A DNA stretch of 64,000 nucleotides, from assembly GCA_023700805.1 (NCBI GenBank), contig JAMPYF010000006.1:1-64000 (forward strand). The letters run 5' to 3'. The stretch comes from Sulfuritalea sp. GTDB taxonomy: Bacteria > Pseudomonadota > Gammaproteobacteria > Burkholderiales > Rhodocyclaceae. Below are positions 19,520 to 29,147 of the stretch, in pieces (position 1 is the first letter of the stretch; every line of letters begins with the position of its first letter). A program made the position numbers and the translations under genes. The notes under the pieces were generated by a model. It worked only from the letters and a program-made list of their open reading frames with translations, searched no databases and was not told where the DNA came from.

Positions 19520-20577
19520 AGCCAACCCTACTCGACTGGCTGCGGCGCAACCTGTTCTCGGACGCCTTCAGCAGCCTGACGACACTGGCATTGCTCGCCG
19601 CGGCGCTGTGGTGGCTGCCGGGGCTGGTCGACTGGCTGCTGCTGCAGGCCCGGTTCAGGCCCGACGCGGCGGCCTGCGCAGCCGTGAATCACGCCGGCGC
19701 CTGCTGGGGCGTGGTGGCGGAAAAGTATCGCATCATCCTGTTCGGCCGCTACCCGTATGAGGAGCAGTGGCGGCCGCTGCTGGCGACCGCCCTGCTGCTG
19801 ACGGCGATACTCGCCGGCAGTCTGCGCCTGCTGTCGCGTGGGCCGCTGCTGGCGGCCTGGACACTGGCGCTGCCAGGCTTCCTGCTGCTGATGGGGGGCG
19901 GCTGGTTCGGCCTCAGCCCGGTCGGCAGCGACCAGTGGGGCGGCCTGCCGCTGACGCTGTTGCTGGCCACCCTGGGCATGCTGCTGGCGCTGCCGCTGGC
20001 GCTGCTGGTGGCGCTCGGCCGCCAGTCCTCCCTGCCGCTGCTGCGCGGGCTGTGCAGGATCTATGTCGAGCTGGTGCGCGGCGTACCGCTGATCTCGGTG
20101 CTGTTCCTCGCCTCCTTCCTGTTCCCCATCATCCTGCCGCAGGGCACCTCGGTCGACGTACTGCTGCGGGTGCAGGCCGGCATCGTGCTGTTCGCCGCGG
20201 CCTACCTGTCGGAAACCATCCGCGGCGGCCTGCAGGGCGTGCCCGCGGGCCAGCACGACGCGGCAGCGGCGCTGGGCCTCGGCCGCTGGCAGGCGCTGCG
20301 CTGGATCATCCTGCCGCAGGCGCTGCGCGCCGTGGTGCCGTCGATGATGAACAGCGCGGTCAGCATCTTCAAGGACACCTCGCTGGTCACCGTGGTCAGC
20401 ATGTACGAACTGACCGGCGCGCTTTCGCTGGCGCTGGCCGGCGATGCCGAATGGCGCTCCTTCCAGCTCGAAGGCTATCTGTTCATCGGCCTGATCTACT
20501 GGATCGGCTGTTACGCGATGTCGCGCTTCAGCCGGGGATTGGAACAGGCCGGCAGCAACGCGCGCGCCATGGCCTGA
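19516..20577 (+). CDS. aapM: general L-amino acid ABC transporter permease (AapM-like)
   Basis: YLSETIRGGLQGVPAGQHDAAAALGLGRWQALRWIILPQALRAVVPSMMN; 4 bp overlap with aapQ. Confidence 0.88.
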   Translation: MKPTLLDWLRRNLFSDAFSSLTTLALLAAALWWLPGLVDWLLLQARFRPDAAACAAVNHAGACWGVVAEKYRIILFGRYPYEEQWRPLLATALLLTAILAGSLRLLSRGPLLAAWTLALPGFLLLMGGGWFGLSPVGSDQWGGLPLTLLLATLGMLLALPLALLVALGRQSSLPLLRGLCRIYVELVRGVPLISVLFLASFLFPIILPQGTSVDVLLRVQAGIVLFAAAYLSETIRGGLQGVPAGQHDAAAALGLGRWQALRWIILPQALRAVVPSMMNSAVSIFKDTSLVTVVSMYELTGALSLALAGDAEWRSFQLEGYLFIGLIYWIGCYAMSRFSRGLEQAGSNARAMA

Positions 20578-20690
20578 ATCGGCAAGAGCGGCACGAGCGG
20601 CCGGGGACTCTCCTGTGCTCCGACAAAGGGCATAATATGCAGAATGCGGATTGCCGGAACAAGGCGAAAAGCCTCCGGAAAAGGGAGACC

Positions 20691-21737
20691 ATGAATAAGA
20701 AGACGGACGACCCGACCTCCATAGAACAGGAAGAGCTGCGCGGCATCTCGCGTTCCGTGGGTGAAATCGAATGGCTGCTGATGGTGGTGGTGCTGCTCTA
20801 CCACGCCTTCGGCGGCATCGAGCCGGACGATCAGCCGGCCCTCGTGGTGGCCATGGTCTTGTACGCCCTATGCATAATGGGCTTCCGCTACGCGAATTTT
20901 TTCAAGCACGAGTCGCGCTGGAAGCTCGCGGTGGAAACCTGGATCATGACCGGCTTCATCACCTGGGCGCTGCTGCATAGCGGGCGCCTCGAAAGCCCCC
21001 TGCTCAACACCTACCTGCTTGTCATCATCACCAGCGCGCTGGCCCTGGGCAAGCTCACCACGCTGCTGGAACTGGCGTTGATCGCCGTCTGCATCATCTT
21101 TCTGGGCGGCGAAAGCTCGCTGAAGGACATGATCACCCTCAAGTTCGCGGCCGGCGTCTTTGCCCAGTTCGCACCGTTCGTGCTGGTCGCCTACATCACC
21201 ACCATGTTCGCCTCCGACATACGCTTTGGCCTCAACAAGGCCAAGCTCCTGTCGGAAACCGATGAACTGACCACAGCCCTGAACCGGCGCGGATTCGCCA
21301 TCATCGCCGACCAGTTGTTCGGCCAGGCCGTGCGCTACAACAGGCCCATCAGCCTGCTGGTCATCGACTGCGACAACCTGAAGCGGGTGAACGACGAGCA
21401 GGGTCACAAGGCCGGCGACAACCTGCTGATCTCCCTGGTCAAGTGCATCAACGAACAACTGCGGCACACCGACATCCTGTCGCGCCAGGGCGGCGACGAA
21501 TTCGTCGTCCTGCTGCCCGAAACGCCGGCCAAGGGCGCATTCGACGTCGCCGAAAAGATACGCCAGGCAGTCGGCGCGACGTCCCTGGTGCTGGCCGGCA
21601 AGCACGTCACCACCAGCGTCAGCATCGGTGTCGCCAGCTACCCGAACGACGGCGACAACCTCGATCTGCTGCTGGCCCAGGCCGACCGCAACATGTACCA
21701 AGCCAAGCAGGCCGGCCGCAACCGCTCCGTCCAGTAG
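20691..21737 (+). CDS. membrane-anchored diguanylate cyclase (GGDEF)
   Basis: Multiple TM segments, then RQGGDEFVVLLPE; RxxD I-site (RHTD) five residues upstream of GGDEF. Confidence 0.93.
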   Translation: MNKKTDDPTSIEQEELRGISRSVGEIEWLLMVVVLLYHAFGGIEPDDQPALVVAMVLYALCIMGFRYANFFKHESRWKLAVETWIMTGFITWALLHSGRLESPLLNTYLLVIITSALALGKLTTLLELALIAVCIIFLGGESSLKDMITLKFAAGVFAQFAPFVLVAYITTMFASDIRFGLNKAKLLSETDELTTALNRRGFAIIADQLFGQAVRYNRPISLLVIDCDNLKRVNDEQGHKAGDNLLISLVKCINEQLRHTDILSRQGGDEFVVLLPETPAKGAFDVAEKIRQAVGATSLVLAGKHVTTSVSIGVASYPNDGDNLDLLLAQADRNMYQAKQAGRNRSVQ

Positions 21738-21738
21738 C

Positions 21739-23019
21739 CTACGGGTACAGCCCGCGCTGTTCGCGGGCCGCCAGTACGCGCTGGCAGGCGATGATGAAGG
21801 CCGCGGTACGCACCGAAACCTTGCGCTCCCGGGCTGTCTGCCAGATCGCCGCGAAGGCCTTCATCATGATGCTTTCGAGGCGGGCGTTGATCTCCTCCTC
21901 GCTCCAGAAGAAGCTGGAGAAATCCTGCACCCATTCGAAGTAGGACACGGTCACGCCGCCGGCGTTGGCCAGCACATCCGGAATCACCAGGATGTTCCGT
22001 TCCTGCAGGATGTCGTCGGCGGCCGGCGTGGTCGGTCCGTTGGCGCCCTCGACCACGATCCGGGTGCGTAGATTGCGCGCCCGCTCGGGCGTCACCTGGC
22101 CCTCCAGCGCGGCGGGAATGAAATACTCGCACTCGGCTTGCCAGAATTCCTCGTCGCTGATCGGCTCCGCGCCGAAAAATCCCGCCAGGCTGCCATGCGC
22201 CGCGGCGTGGGCCAGGGCCGCGGTGATGTCGATCCCGTCCGGATTGGCAATCGCCGCCTGGGCATCCTGCAGGGCGACGATCTTTGCGCCGTTCTCCCGG
22301 AAGACCCGCGCGGCGACGCCGCCGACATTGCCGAAGCCCTGCACCGCCACGCGCGCGCCGGAGATCGGCACGCCTATGCGGAGGCCGGCTTCGCGGGCCG
22401 CGATATAGACGCCGCGCCCGGTAGCCTCCAGCCGCCCCAGCGAACCGCCCAGCGCAATCGGCTTGCCGGTGACCACACCGCTCGCGGTGTGGCCGACGTT
22501 CACCGAATAGGTATCCATCATCCAGGCCATGGTCTGCTCGTTGGTGCCCACGTCGGGCGCTGGAATGTCCTTGTCCGGCCCGATCACGATGCCGATCTCC
22601 GAGGTATAGCGGCGCGTGATGCGCTCCAGTTCGGCACGCGAAAAAGCCTGCGGGTCGATGCGCACGCCGCCTTTGGCGCCGCCGTAGGGCAGGCCCAGCG
22701 CCGCATTCTTGACGGTCATCCAGCCGGCCAGCGCCATCACCTCGTTCAGCGTGACGGCCGGATGGAAACGCACGCCACCCTTGCCCGGACCGCGCGACAG
22801 GTTGTGCTGCACGCGATATCCCTCGTAGTGCGCGATCGAGCCGTCGTCGCGGACGATGGGCACATCGACGATCAGCACGCGCTTGGGGCGCTTGAGGGTT
22901 TCCAGCCAGTGCGAAAAGTGTCCCAGGTGCGGCGCGACGCGGTCGATCTGCTCGATGAAACTGGCCCAGGGTTCGGGCCGCGCCGGATCGAGATAGGAAA
23001 GCGGGGTGTGATTGGCCAT
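21739..23019 (-). CDS. gdhA: Glu/Leu/Phe/Val dehydrogenase (glutamate dehydrogenase)
   Basis: [56 protein letters not shown] Rossmann motif. Confidence 0.93.
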   Translation of the reverse strand: MANHTPLSYLDPARPEPWASFIEQIDRVAPHLGHFSHWLETLKRPKRVLIVDVPIVRDDGSIAHYEGYRVQHNLSRGPGKGGVRFHPAVTLNEVMALAGWMTVKNAALGLPYGGAKGGVRIDPQAFSRAELERITRRYTSEIGIVIGPDKDIPAPDVGTNEQTMAWMMDTYSVNVGHTASGVVTGKPIALGGSLGRLEATGRGVYIAAREAGLRIGVPISGARVAVQGFGNVGGVAARVFRENGAKIVALQDAQAAIANPDGIDITAALAHAAAHGSLAGFFGAEPISDEEFWQAECEYFIPAALEGQVTPERARNLRTRIVVEGANGPTTPAADDILQERNILVIPDVLANAGGVTVSYFEWVQDFSSFFWSEEEINARLESIMMKAFAAIWQTARERKVSVRTAAFIIACQRVLAAREQRGLYP

Positions 23020-23048
23020 GATGCTTCAAACGCTCCCGAAGGTTGCGG

Positions 23049-23603
23049 TCAGATGGAAGAGGCTGCCCTGGCGCCCTGGTCATAGCGACCGGACAGGGTC
23101 CGCAGCAATCGTGCCATATCGCCGATGCGCAGGTTCTCTTCTTCAGCGCCGGAAAAGCCCGGCATCAAACAGGCTTCGCGCACCTGGCGATAGCGCTCGC
23201 ACAGCGCCTGGCCGGCCTCGGTGGTGGACCAGAACACCTCCTTGCCGCGCCGTTCGCCCGACACCAGTCCGAGGTTCGCCAGCTTCTTCAGGGCGTAGGA
23301 AACCACGTGGGTGTCCTCGATGTTGAGCACGAAGCAGATATCCGCGAGCTTCTTCTCGCGCCCGCGATGATTGACGTGATGCACCACCAGGATCTCGGTT
23401 TCGGTCATGTCCTTGACCCCGGCGCCGGCCATGCAGCGCGTCATCCAGCGGCCGAAGGCGTGGCTGGCGATGATCAGGCCGAATTCGAGTTCCGACAGTT
23501 CCGGACACTTGTCCGACACCAGATGCTCGGAGGAGACTATGCGGCGCACATCCGCCTCGGCGAGGGGTGCCGGCGCCAAAGATTTCTTGCCTTTGCTTGC
23601 CAT
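23049..23603 (-). CDS. MarR-like winged-helix transcriptional regulator
   Basis: ADICFVLNIEDTHVVSYALKKLANLGLVSGERRGKEVFWSTTEAG winged-helix pattern; divergent from TRAP operon. Confidence 0.85.
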   Translation of the reverse strand: MASKGKKSLAPAPLAEADVRRIVSSEHLVSDKCPELSELEFGLIIASHAFGRWMTRCMAGAGVKDMTETEILVVHHVNHRGREKKLADICFVLNIEDTHVVSYALKKLANLGLVSGERRGKEVFWSTTEAGQALCERYRQVREACLMPGFSGAEEENLRIGDMARLLRTLSGRYDQGARAASSI

Positions 23604-23642
23604 GATGACTACTTTCCGCTTGTGATCCGTGGAATTATTGGA

Positions 23643-23668
23643 ACATTTTATTGACGTTTTGTAAATGT
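23643..23668. promoter_or_regulatory. candidate operator/promoter in MarR-TRAP divergent region
   Basis: ACATTT-N14-AAATGT dyad in an AT-rich patch overlapping a TTGACG...TAACGT promoter-like pair. Confidence 0.35.
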
Positions 23669-23729
23669 AATGTTAACGTTCTGTCCGCTTGATCTCATTC
23701 TCCCTGCCACCCTCGTGAGGAATCCGCCG

Positions 23730-24698
23730 ATGAAAACCTGCCTTCGTACGCTCGTCGCCGCACTCGGTTTCACCGCACTGTCCGTCGCCGCCCAGACCAA
23801 GTGGGACATGCCCACCCCCTATCCGGCCGCCAATTTCCACACCGAAAACATCAGCCAGTTCGCCGCCGACGTGGACAAGGCCAGCGGCGGCAAGCTCAGG
23901 ATCACCGTCCATGCCGGCGGCTCGCTGTACAAGGCCAATGAAATCAAGCGCGCGGTGCAGGGCGGCCAGGCGCAGATCGGCGAAATCCTGCTCGGCGGCT
24001 ACGCCAACGAGAATCCGCTGTTCGGCACCGACAACGTGCCCTTCCTGGCGACCTCCTACGCCGAGGCGAAGAAACTCGCGGTCGCGCAGAAGCCCGCGCT
24101 CGAAGCGCTGCTGGCCAAGCAGGGCCTGAAGATGCTGTTCTCCGTGCCCTGGCCGCCGCAGGGCATTTTCGCGGCGAAGCCGATCAACGCGGGCGGCGAC
24201 CTGAAGGGCGTCAAGTGGCGCGCCTACAGCCCGCAGACCTCGCGCATCGCCGAACTGGTCGGCGCCCAGCCGGTCACCATCCAGGCCGCCGAACTCTCGC
24301 AGGCACTGGCCACCGGCGCCGTCGCTGCCTTCATGACCTCCGGCGCGACCGGTTACGACAGCAAGGTGTGGGAACAGGTCAAGTACTTCTACGACACCCA
24401 GGCCTGGCTGCCGAAGAATGCCGTGCTGGTTTCCCAGAAGGCCTTCGACGCGCTCGACAAGCCGACCCAGGCCGCCGTCCTCAAGGCCGCGGCCGACGCC
24501 GAAACGCGCGGCTGGAAGACCAGCGAGGAGAAGACCAAGTTCTATGTCGAGCAGTTGACCAAGAACGGCATGAACGTCGCCGCGCCCTCCGCCGCCCTCA
24601 AGGCCGATCTCAAGAAAGTCGGCGACACCATGATCGGCGAATGGCAGAAGACCGCCGGTGCCGAAGGCCAGGCCATCCTCGACGCTTACCGCAAGTAA
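23730..24698 (+). CDS. dctP: TRAP transporter substrate-binding protein (DctP)
   Basis: Signal peptide, NFHTENISQFAADVDKASGGKLRITVHAGGSLYKANEIKRAVQGGQAQIGE. Confidence 0.92.
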   Translation: MKTCLRTLVAALGFTALSVAAQTKWDMPTPYPAANFHTENISQFAADVDKASGGKLRITVHAGGSLYKANEIKRAVQGGQAQIGEILLGGYANENPLFGTDNVPFLATSYAEAKKLAVAQKPALEALLAKQGLKMLFSVPWPPQGIFAAKPINAGGDLKGVKWRAYSPQTSRIAELVGAQPVTIQAAELSQALATGAVAAFMTSGATGYDSKVWEQVKYFYDTQAWLPKNAVLVSQKAFDALDKPTQAAVLKAAADAETRGWKTSEEKTKFYVEQLTKNGMNVAAPSAALKADLKKVGDTMIGEWQKTAGAEGQAILDAYRK

Positions 24699-24708
24699 GC
24701 GCCGGTTC

Positions 24709-25224
24709 ATGCGGCACCTCCTCGACCGGATGTACGGTGCCGCCGCCTGGGCGGCGGCATTGTTCATGATCGGCACCCTGGCCATGATCCTGCTGTCGGT
24801 CGGCGGCCGCCTGCTCGACTTCCACGTGCGCGGCACCGATGCCTACGCCGGCTACTGCATGGCGGCCGCGGCCTTCCTGGCCCTCGCGCATACCCTGAAG
24901 CGCGGCGAGCACATCCGCGTCACGCTGGTCCTCGACCACACCGGGCCGCGCGCGAGGCATGCGCTGGAGCTCTGGAGCCACGCCGCCGGCCTGCTCTGCG
25001 CGGTGCTGCTGGCGTGGTTCGCAACGCGCCTGGCCTGGCAATCCTTCCAGTTCAACGACATCTCGCAAGGCACCGACGCCACGCCCTTGTGGATTCCGCA
25101 AACCGGCATGGCAGCGGGCAGCGCGATCTTCGCGATTGCAGTGGCCGACGAACTGATCGCCACGCTGCGCGGCGAAAGGCCGCGCCACCGCGCAGTCGAC
25201 GGCGAACCCGTGCGAAGCGAGTAG
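24709..25224 (+). CDS. dctQ: TRAP transporter small permease (DctQ)
   Basis: 4 TM, AYAGYCMAAAAFLALAHTLKRGEHIRVTLVLD. Confidence 0.9.
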   Translation: MRHLLDRMYGAAAWAAALFMIGTLAMILLSVGGRLLDFHVRGTDAYAGYCMAAAAFLALAHTLKRGEHIRVTLVLDHTGPRARHALELWSHAAGLLCAVLLAWFATRLAWQSFQFNDISQGTDATPLWIPQTGMAAGSAIFAIAVADELIATLRGERPRHRAVDGEPVRSE

Positions 25225-25227
25225 ACC

Positions 25228-26526
25228 ATGGATTTGGCAATCACCTTCGGCCTGATCCTGGCCCTGTTCGCGCTGCTCGGCAGCGGCATCTGGATCGGCC
25301 TGGCCCTGCTCGGCGTCGGCTGGCTGGGCATGGAATTGTTCACGTCGCGGGCCGGCGGCGACGCCATGGCGGTCACCATCTGGGGCGCCTCCTCGTCCTG
25401 GACCCTGACCGCGCTGCCGATGTTTCTCTGGATGGGCGAGATCCTGTTCCGCACCCGGCTCTCGTCCGACATGTTCAAGGGCCTCGCGCCCTGGCTGGAA
25501 GGCCTGCCGGGCCGACTGCTGCACGTCAATGTGATCGGCTGCACCATCTTCGCCGCGGTATCCGGATCGTCGGCCGCGACCTGCGCCACGATAGGCAAGA
25601 TCACCCTGCCCGAACTCAAGAAGCGCGGTTATCCGGAGGCCATCACCATCGGCACCCTGGCCGGTGCCGGCACCCTGGGCCTGCTGATCCCGCCTTCGAT
25701 CATCATGATCGTGTACGGCGTCGCCGCCGAGGTCTCGATCGCCAAGCTGTTCATCGCCGGGGTGTTTCCCGGCATCATGCTGGCCAGCCTGTTCATGGGC
25801 TGGATCGTGGTCTGGGCACTGCTCAATCCCGACGCCGTGCCGCCCGCCACCGAGCAGACCACGTTCGCGCAAAAGCTCTACGCCTCGCGCCACCTGATCC
25901 CGGTGGTGCTGCTGATAGCGCTGGTGCTGGGCTCGATCTACACCGGCGTCGCCACCGCCACCGAAGCCGCGGCGCTCGGCGTGGTCGGCAGCCTGGTGCT
26001 GGCGGCCGCACAGGGCGCGCTGTCGTGGACCACCTTCCGCGAAAGCCTGTTCGGCGCCACGCGGCTGTATTGCATGATCGCCCTGATCCTCGCCGGCAGC
26101 GCATTCCTGACGCTGGCGATGGGCTACATGGGCCTGCCGCGCCATCTCGCGGAATGGATCGCCAGCCTCGGCCTTGGCCAGTTCGGCCTGCTCTTCGGCC
26201 TGATGATCTTCTTCATCATCCTCGGCTGCTTCCTCGACGGCATCTCGATGGTGGTGCTGACCATCGCCGTGATCCAGCCCACCATCCTCGCCGCCGGCAT
26301 CGACCTGATCTGGTTCGGCGTGTTCCTCGTGGTCGTCGTCGAAATGGCGCAGATCACGCCGCCGGTCGGCTTCAACCTGTTCGTCATCCAGGGCATGACC
26401 GGCAAGCAGCTGCCGTGGATCGCGCGCACCGCGGCACCGGCGTTCGTGCTGATGATGGCGGCAGTCGGTCTGCTCTACGCCTTCCCGGGCATCATCACCT
26501 GGCTGCCGCAACGCATGGTGGGATGA
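25228..26526 (+). CDS. dctM: TRAP transporter large permease (DctM)
   Basis: GSSAATCATIGKITLPELKKRGY, GTLAGAGTLGLLIPPSIIMIVYG. Confidence 0.95.
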   Translation: MDLAITFGLILALFALLGSGIWIGLALLGVGWLGMELFTSRAGGDAMAVTIWGASSSWTLTALPMFLWMGEILFRTRLSSDMFKGLAPWLEGLPGRLLHVNVIGCTIFAAVSGSSAATCATIGKITLPELKKRGYPEAITIGTLAGAGTLGLLIPPSIIMIVYGVAAEVSIAKLFIAGVFPGIMLASLFMGWIVVWALLNPDAVPPATEQTTFAQKLYASRHLIPVVLLIALVLGSIYTGVATATEAAALGVVGSLVLAAAQGALSWTTFRESLFGATRLYCMIALILAGSAFLTLAMGYMGLPRHLAEWIASLGLGQFGLLFGLMIFFIILGCFLDGISMVVLTIAVIQPTILAAGIDLIWFGVFLVVVVEMAQITPPVGFNLFVIQGMTGKQLPWIARTAAPAFVLMMAAVGLLYAFPGIITWLPQRMVG

Positions 26527-26592
26527 GCGCCCCCGCCCGGCCGCCCGAAGGGGGCGCTCCTCCTCCCCCGGGGAGGATGTCGCGCAGCGACA
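26525..26592. promoter_or_regulatory. triple stem-loop intergenic element between dctM and pxpB
   Basis: Three consecutive stems: GAGCGCCCCC/GGGGGCGCTC, TCCTCCCC/GGGGAGGA, TGTCGC/GCGACA. Confidence 0.5.
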
Positions 26593-26605
26593 GGAGGGTA
26601 GTTCA

Positions 26606-27364
26606 ATGAGCCCGCGCCTGCTTGCGCTCGGCGATGGCGCGCTGACGCTCGAATTCGGCGACCGTATCGATCCGGCGCTCAATGCCCAGGTCATCGCCGC
26701 ACGCGATGCGCTGGCGGCGCTGCAACTCGAAGGCATCAGCGACGTGGTGCCGGCCTGGCGCTCGCTGACGGTGCATTTCGATCCGCTGCGCCTGGATCGC
26801 GAACTTCTCTCCCGTCACCTGCTGGAATGCGCGCAAGCAAAAGCGCAAGAGTTGGCGCTTGCCGGCCCGCGAAGCGGAATTCCCGGCAGACAGGGTCCGA
26901 CACGGTGGCGGATCCCGGTGGTCTTCGGCGACGAGTTCGGACCGGACCTCGCGGCCGTGGCACAGGCCACCGGGCGCAGCGAAGCGCAGATCATCGAGGC
27001 GCTCTGCGCGACGGATTTGCGCGTTTTCCTGATCGGCTTCCTGCCCGGCTTTCCCTATCTCGGCGAGCTACCGGACTGGCTGCGTCTGCCGCGCCTGGCG
27101 ACGCCGCGCGCCGCGGTGCCGGCCAACAGCCTGGCCATCGCCGGCGCGCAGGCCGCCATCTACCCCTGGCAAAGTCCCGGCGGCTGGCATCTGCTGGGGC
27201 GCACGCCGGTGCGCCTGTTCGACGTAGACAACGTGGGCCGTCCGGCGCTGCTGGCACCCGGCGACAGCGTGCGCTTCACGCCGATAGCCCGCGCCGAATT
27301 CGAACGCCTCGCCGCCGCCGTCGCGGCGCGCGAAATCGAACCCGCAGCGTGGCAGGCGCAATGA
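26606..27364 (+). CDS. pxpB: 5-oxoprolinase subunit B (KipI family)
   Basis: FLPGFPYLGELPDWLRLPRLATPRAAVPANSLAIAGAQAAIYPWQSPGGWHLLGRTP. Confidence 0.93.
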   Translation: MSPRLLALGDGALTLEFGDRIDPALNAQVIAARDALAALQLEGISDVVPAWRSLTVHFDPLRLDRELLSRHLLECAQAKAQELALAGPRSGIPGRQGPTRWRIPVVFGDEFGPDLAAVAQATGRSEAQIIEALCATDLRVFLIGFLPGFPYLGELPDWLRLPRLATPRAAVPANSLAIAGAQAAIYPWQSPGGWHLLGRTPVRLFDVDNVGRPALLAPGDSVRFTPIARAEFERLAAAVAAREIEPAAWQAQ

Positions 27365-28368
27365 TCGAAATCCTCGACGCCCCGCTGCCGGCCAGCTTCC
27401 AGGACGGCGGCCGGCCCGGCTACCGACATCTGGGCGTGCCGCTGTCGGGTGCGCTGGATGCCGGATGGCTGGCGATCGCCAACGCGCTGGCCGGCAATCC
27501 GCCGGCCACCGTGGCGCTCGAAATCCGCCTGCGCGGCCCGCGGCTGCGTGCGACACAGCCGGTCACGCTCGCTCTGGCCGGCGAGTTCTCGGCGCGCATC
27601 GAGGATGTCGCCGGCCAGTCGCGTGCCGCCGGCAACTGGCGCAGCCTGGCGCTGGCGGAAAACGAAATCCTCGATTGCGGATTTCTCAAGAGCGGCATCG
27701 GCTACCTCGCGGTGCGGGGCGGTTTCGACCTGCCCGCCGTGCTCGGCAGCCGCTCCACCTATGCCCGCGCCGGATTCGGCGGCATCGAGGGCCGCGCCAT
27801 CAAGGCCGGCGATTCCTTGAAAGTTGGCGCTGGCGCCCCGCCGATGCTGCTGCGCCTGCCGCAAGCCCCGCGTGTGGCCGACGGCCCCCTGCGCGTCATC
27901 GCCGGTCCGCAGCGCGACTACTTCAGCGATGCCGCCTGGGCGACCTTCCTCGATGCCGAATTCCGCGTCAGCCGCGAGGCCGACCGCATGGGCCTGCGCC
28001 TCGACGGTCCGCGCCTGACCCACACACGCAGCAGCGACATCATTTCCGACGCGGTCACCCCCGGCGCCATCCAGGTGCCCGGCGACGGCCGCCCCATCGT
28101 GCTGCTGGCCGATTGCCAGACCGTCGGCGGCTATCCGAAAATCGCCACCGTGATCGCGGCCGACCTGCCGCGCCTGGGCCACGCCCTGCCCGGCCAGACC
28201 CTGCGCTTCGTCGAAGTCGGCCTGGCGCAGGCGCTCGCCGCCCGCCGCGAAGCCGCCGCGATACTGGCAGAATGCATCGCAAGCATGGTGCCGGAGCGCG
28301 CCGGATTCGACCTCGACGCCCTCTACGCCGCCAACCTGATCGACGGAGTCATCGATGCCCAGCATTAA
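27361..28368 (+). CDS. pxpC: 5-oxoprolinase subunit C (KipA / biotin-dependent carboxyltransferase-like)
   Basis: QDGGRPGYRHLGVPLSGALD, YLAVRGGFDLPAVLGSRSTYARAGFGG, GAIQVPGDGRPIVLLADCQTVGGYPKIA. Confidence 0.93.
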   Translation: MIEILDAPLPASFQDGGRPGYRHLGVPLSGALDAGWLAIANALAGNPPATVALEIRLRGPRLRATQPVTLALAGEFSARIEDVAGQSRAAGNWRSLALAENEILDCGFLKSGIGYLAVRGGFDLPAVLGSRSTYARAGFGGIEGRAIKAGDSLKVGAGAPPMLLRLPQAPRVADGPLRVIAGPQRDYFSDAAWATFLDAEFRVSREADRMGLRLDGPRLTHTRSSDIISDAVTPGAIQVPGDGRPIVLLADCQTVGGYPKIATVIAADLPRLGHALPGQTLRFVEVGLAQALAARREAAAILAECIASMVPERAGFDLDALYAANLIDGVIDAQH

Positions 28369-29131
28369 CCTCAATGCCGACCTCGGCGAAGGCTACGGCC
28401 CCTGGCACATGGGCGATGACGCCGCCATGCTGGCCATCGTCGCCAGCGCCAACATCGCCTGCGGCGGCCATGCCGGCGACCCCGACGTGATGCGCCGCAC
28501 GCTGCGCCTGGCGCAGCAACGCGGCGTCTCGATCGGCGCCCACCCCAGCTATCCCGACCTGCAGGGCTTCGGCCGCCGCGCCATGGCCTTGTCGCCGACC
28601 GAAGTGGAAAACCAGATCGCCGCCCAGGTCGGCGCCCTGGCCGCCATCGCCGCGCTCGAAGCGGCGCACGTGACCCACGTCAAGCCGCATGGCGCATTGA
28701 ACAACCTCGCCTGCGTCGATCGCGGCGTGGCCGATACCATCTGCCGCGCGGTGCGCGCCATCGATCGCGGCCTGATCCTGCTGGCGCCGGCGGCCTCGCA
28801 ACTGGTCGCCGCGGGACGCGCAGCCGGCCTCGCCGTGATCGAGGAAATCTTCGCCGACCGCGCCTACCTGCCCGACGGCCAGCTGGTGCCGCGCTCGCGT
28901 GCCGACGCCATGATCCACGGTGCCGCCGCCTGCCTCGCCCATGTGCGGGCCATGCTCGATGCCGGCGCGCTGATCGCCGTCGACGGCACGCGCATTCCGA
29001 CCCCGATCGGCAGCATCTGCGTGCACGGCGACAGCCCCGATGCCGTGGAGGTTGCGCGGCACCTGCGTCAGGGGCTGGTGACGGCCGGCTACGACATCGT
29101 GCCATTGCCGGCGCTTGCGTCGCATGCCTGA
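28355..29131 (+). CDS. pxpA: 5-oxoprolinase subunit A (LamB/YcsF family)
   Basis: INLNADLGEGYGPW...ANIACGGHAGDP; THVKPHGALNN. Confidence 0.95.
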   Translation: MPSINLNADLGEGYGPWHMGDDAAMLAIVASANIACGGHAGDPDVMRRTLRLAQQRGVSIGAHPSYPDLQGFGRRAMALSPTEVENQIAAQVGALAAIAALEAAHVTHVKPHGALNNLACVDRGVADTICRAVRAIDRGLILLAPAASQLVAAGRAAGLAVIEEIFADRAYLPDGQLVPRSRADAMIHGAAACLAHVRAMLDAGALIAVDGTRIPTPIGSICVHGDSPDAVEVARHLRQGLVTAGYDIVPLPALASHA

Positions 29132-29147
29132 AGGTTAGAATCGCGTC

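Noticed and set aside
24610-26736. 708-aa minus-strand ORF opposite the TRAP genes
   Set aside because: Gln/Arg/His/Ala-rich antisense translation typical of GC-rich coding DNA; dctPQM are clear.
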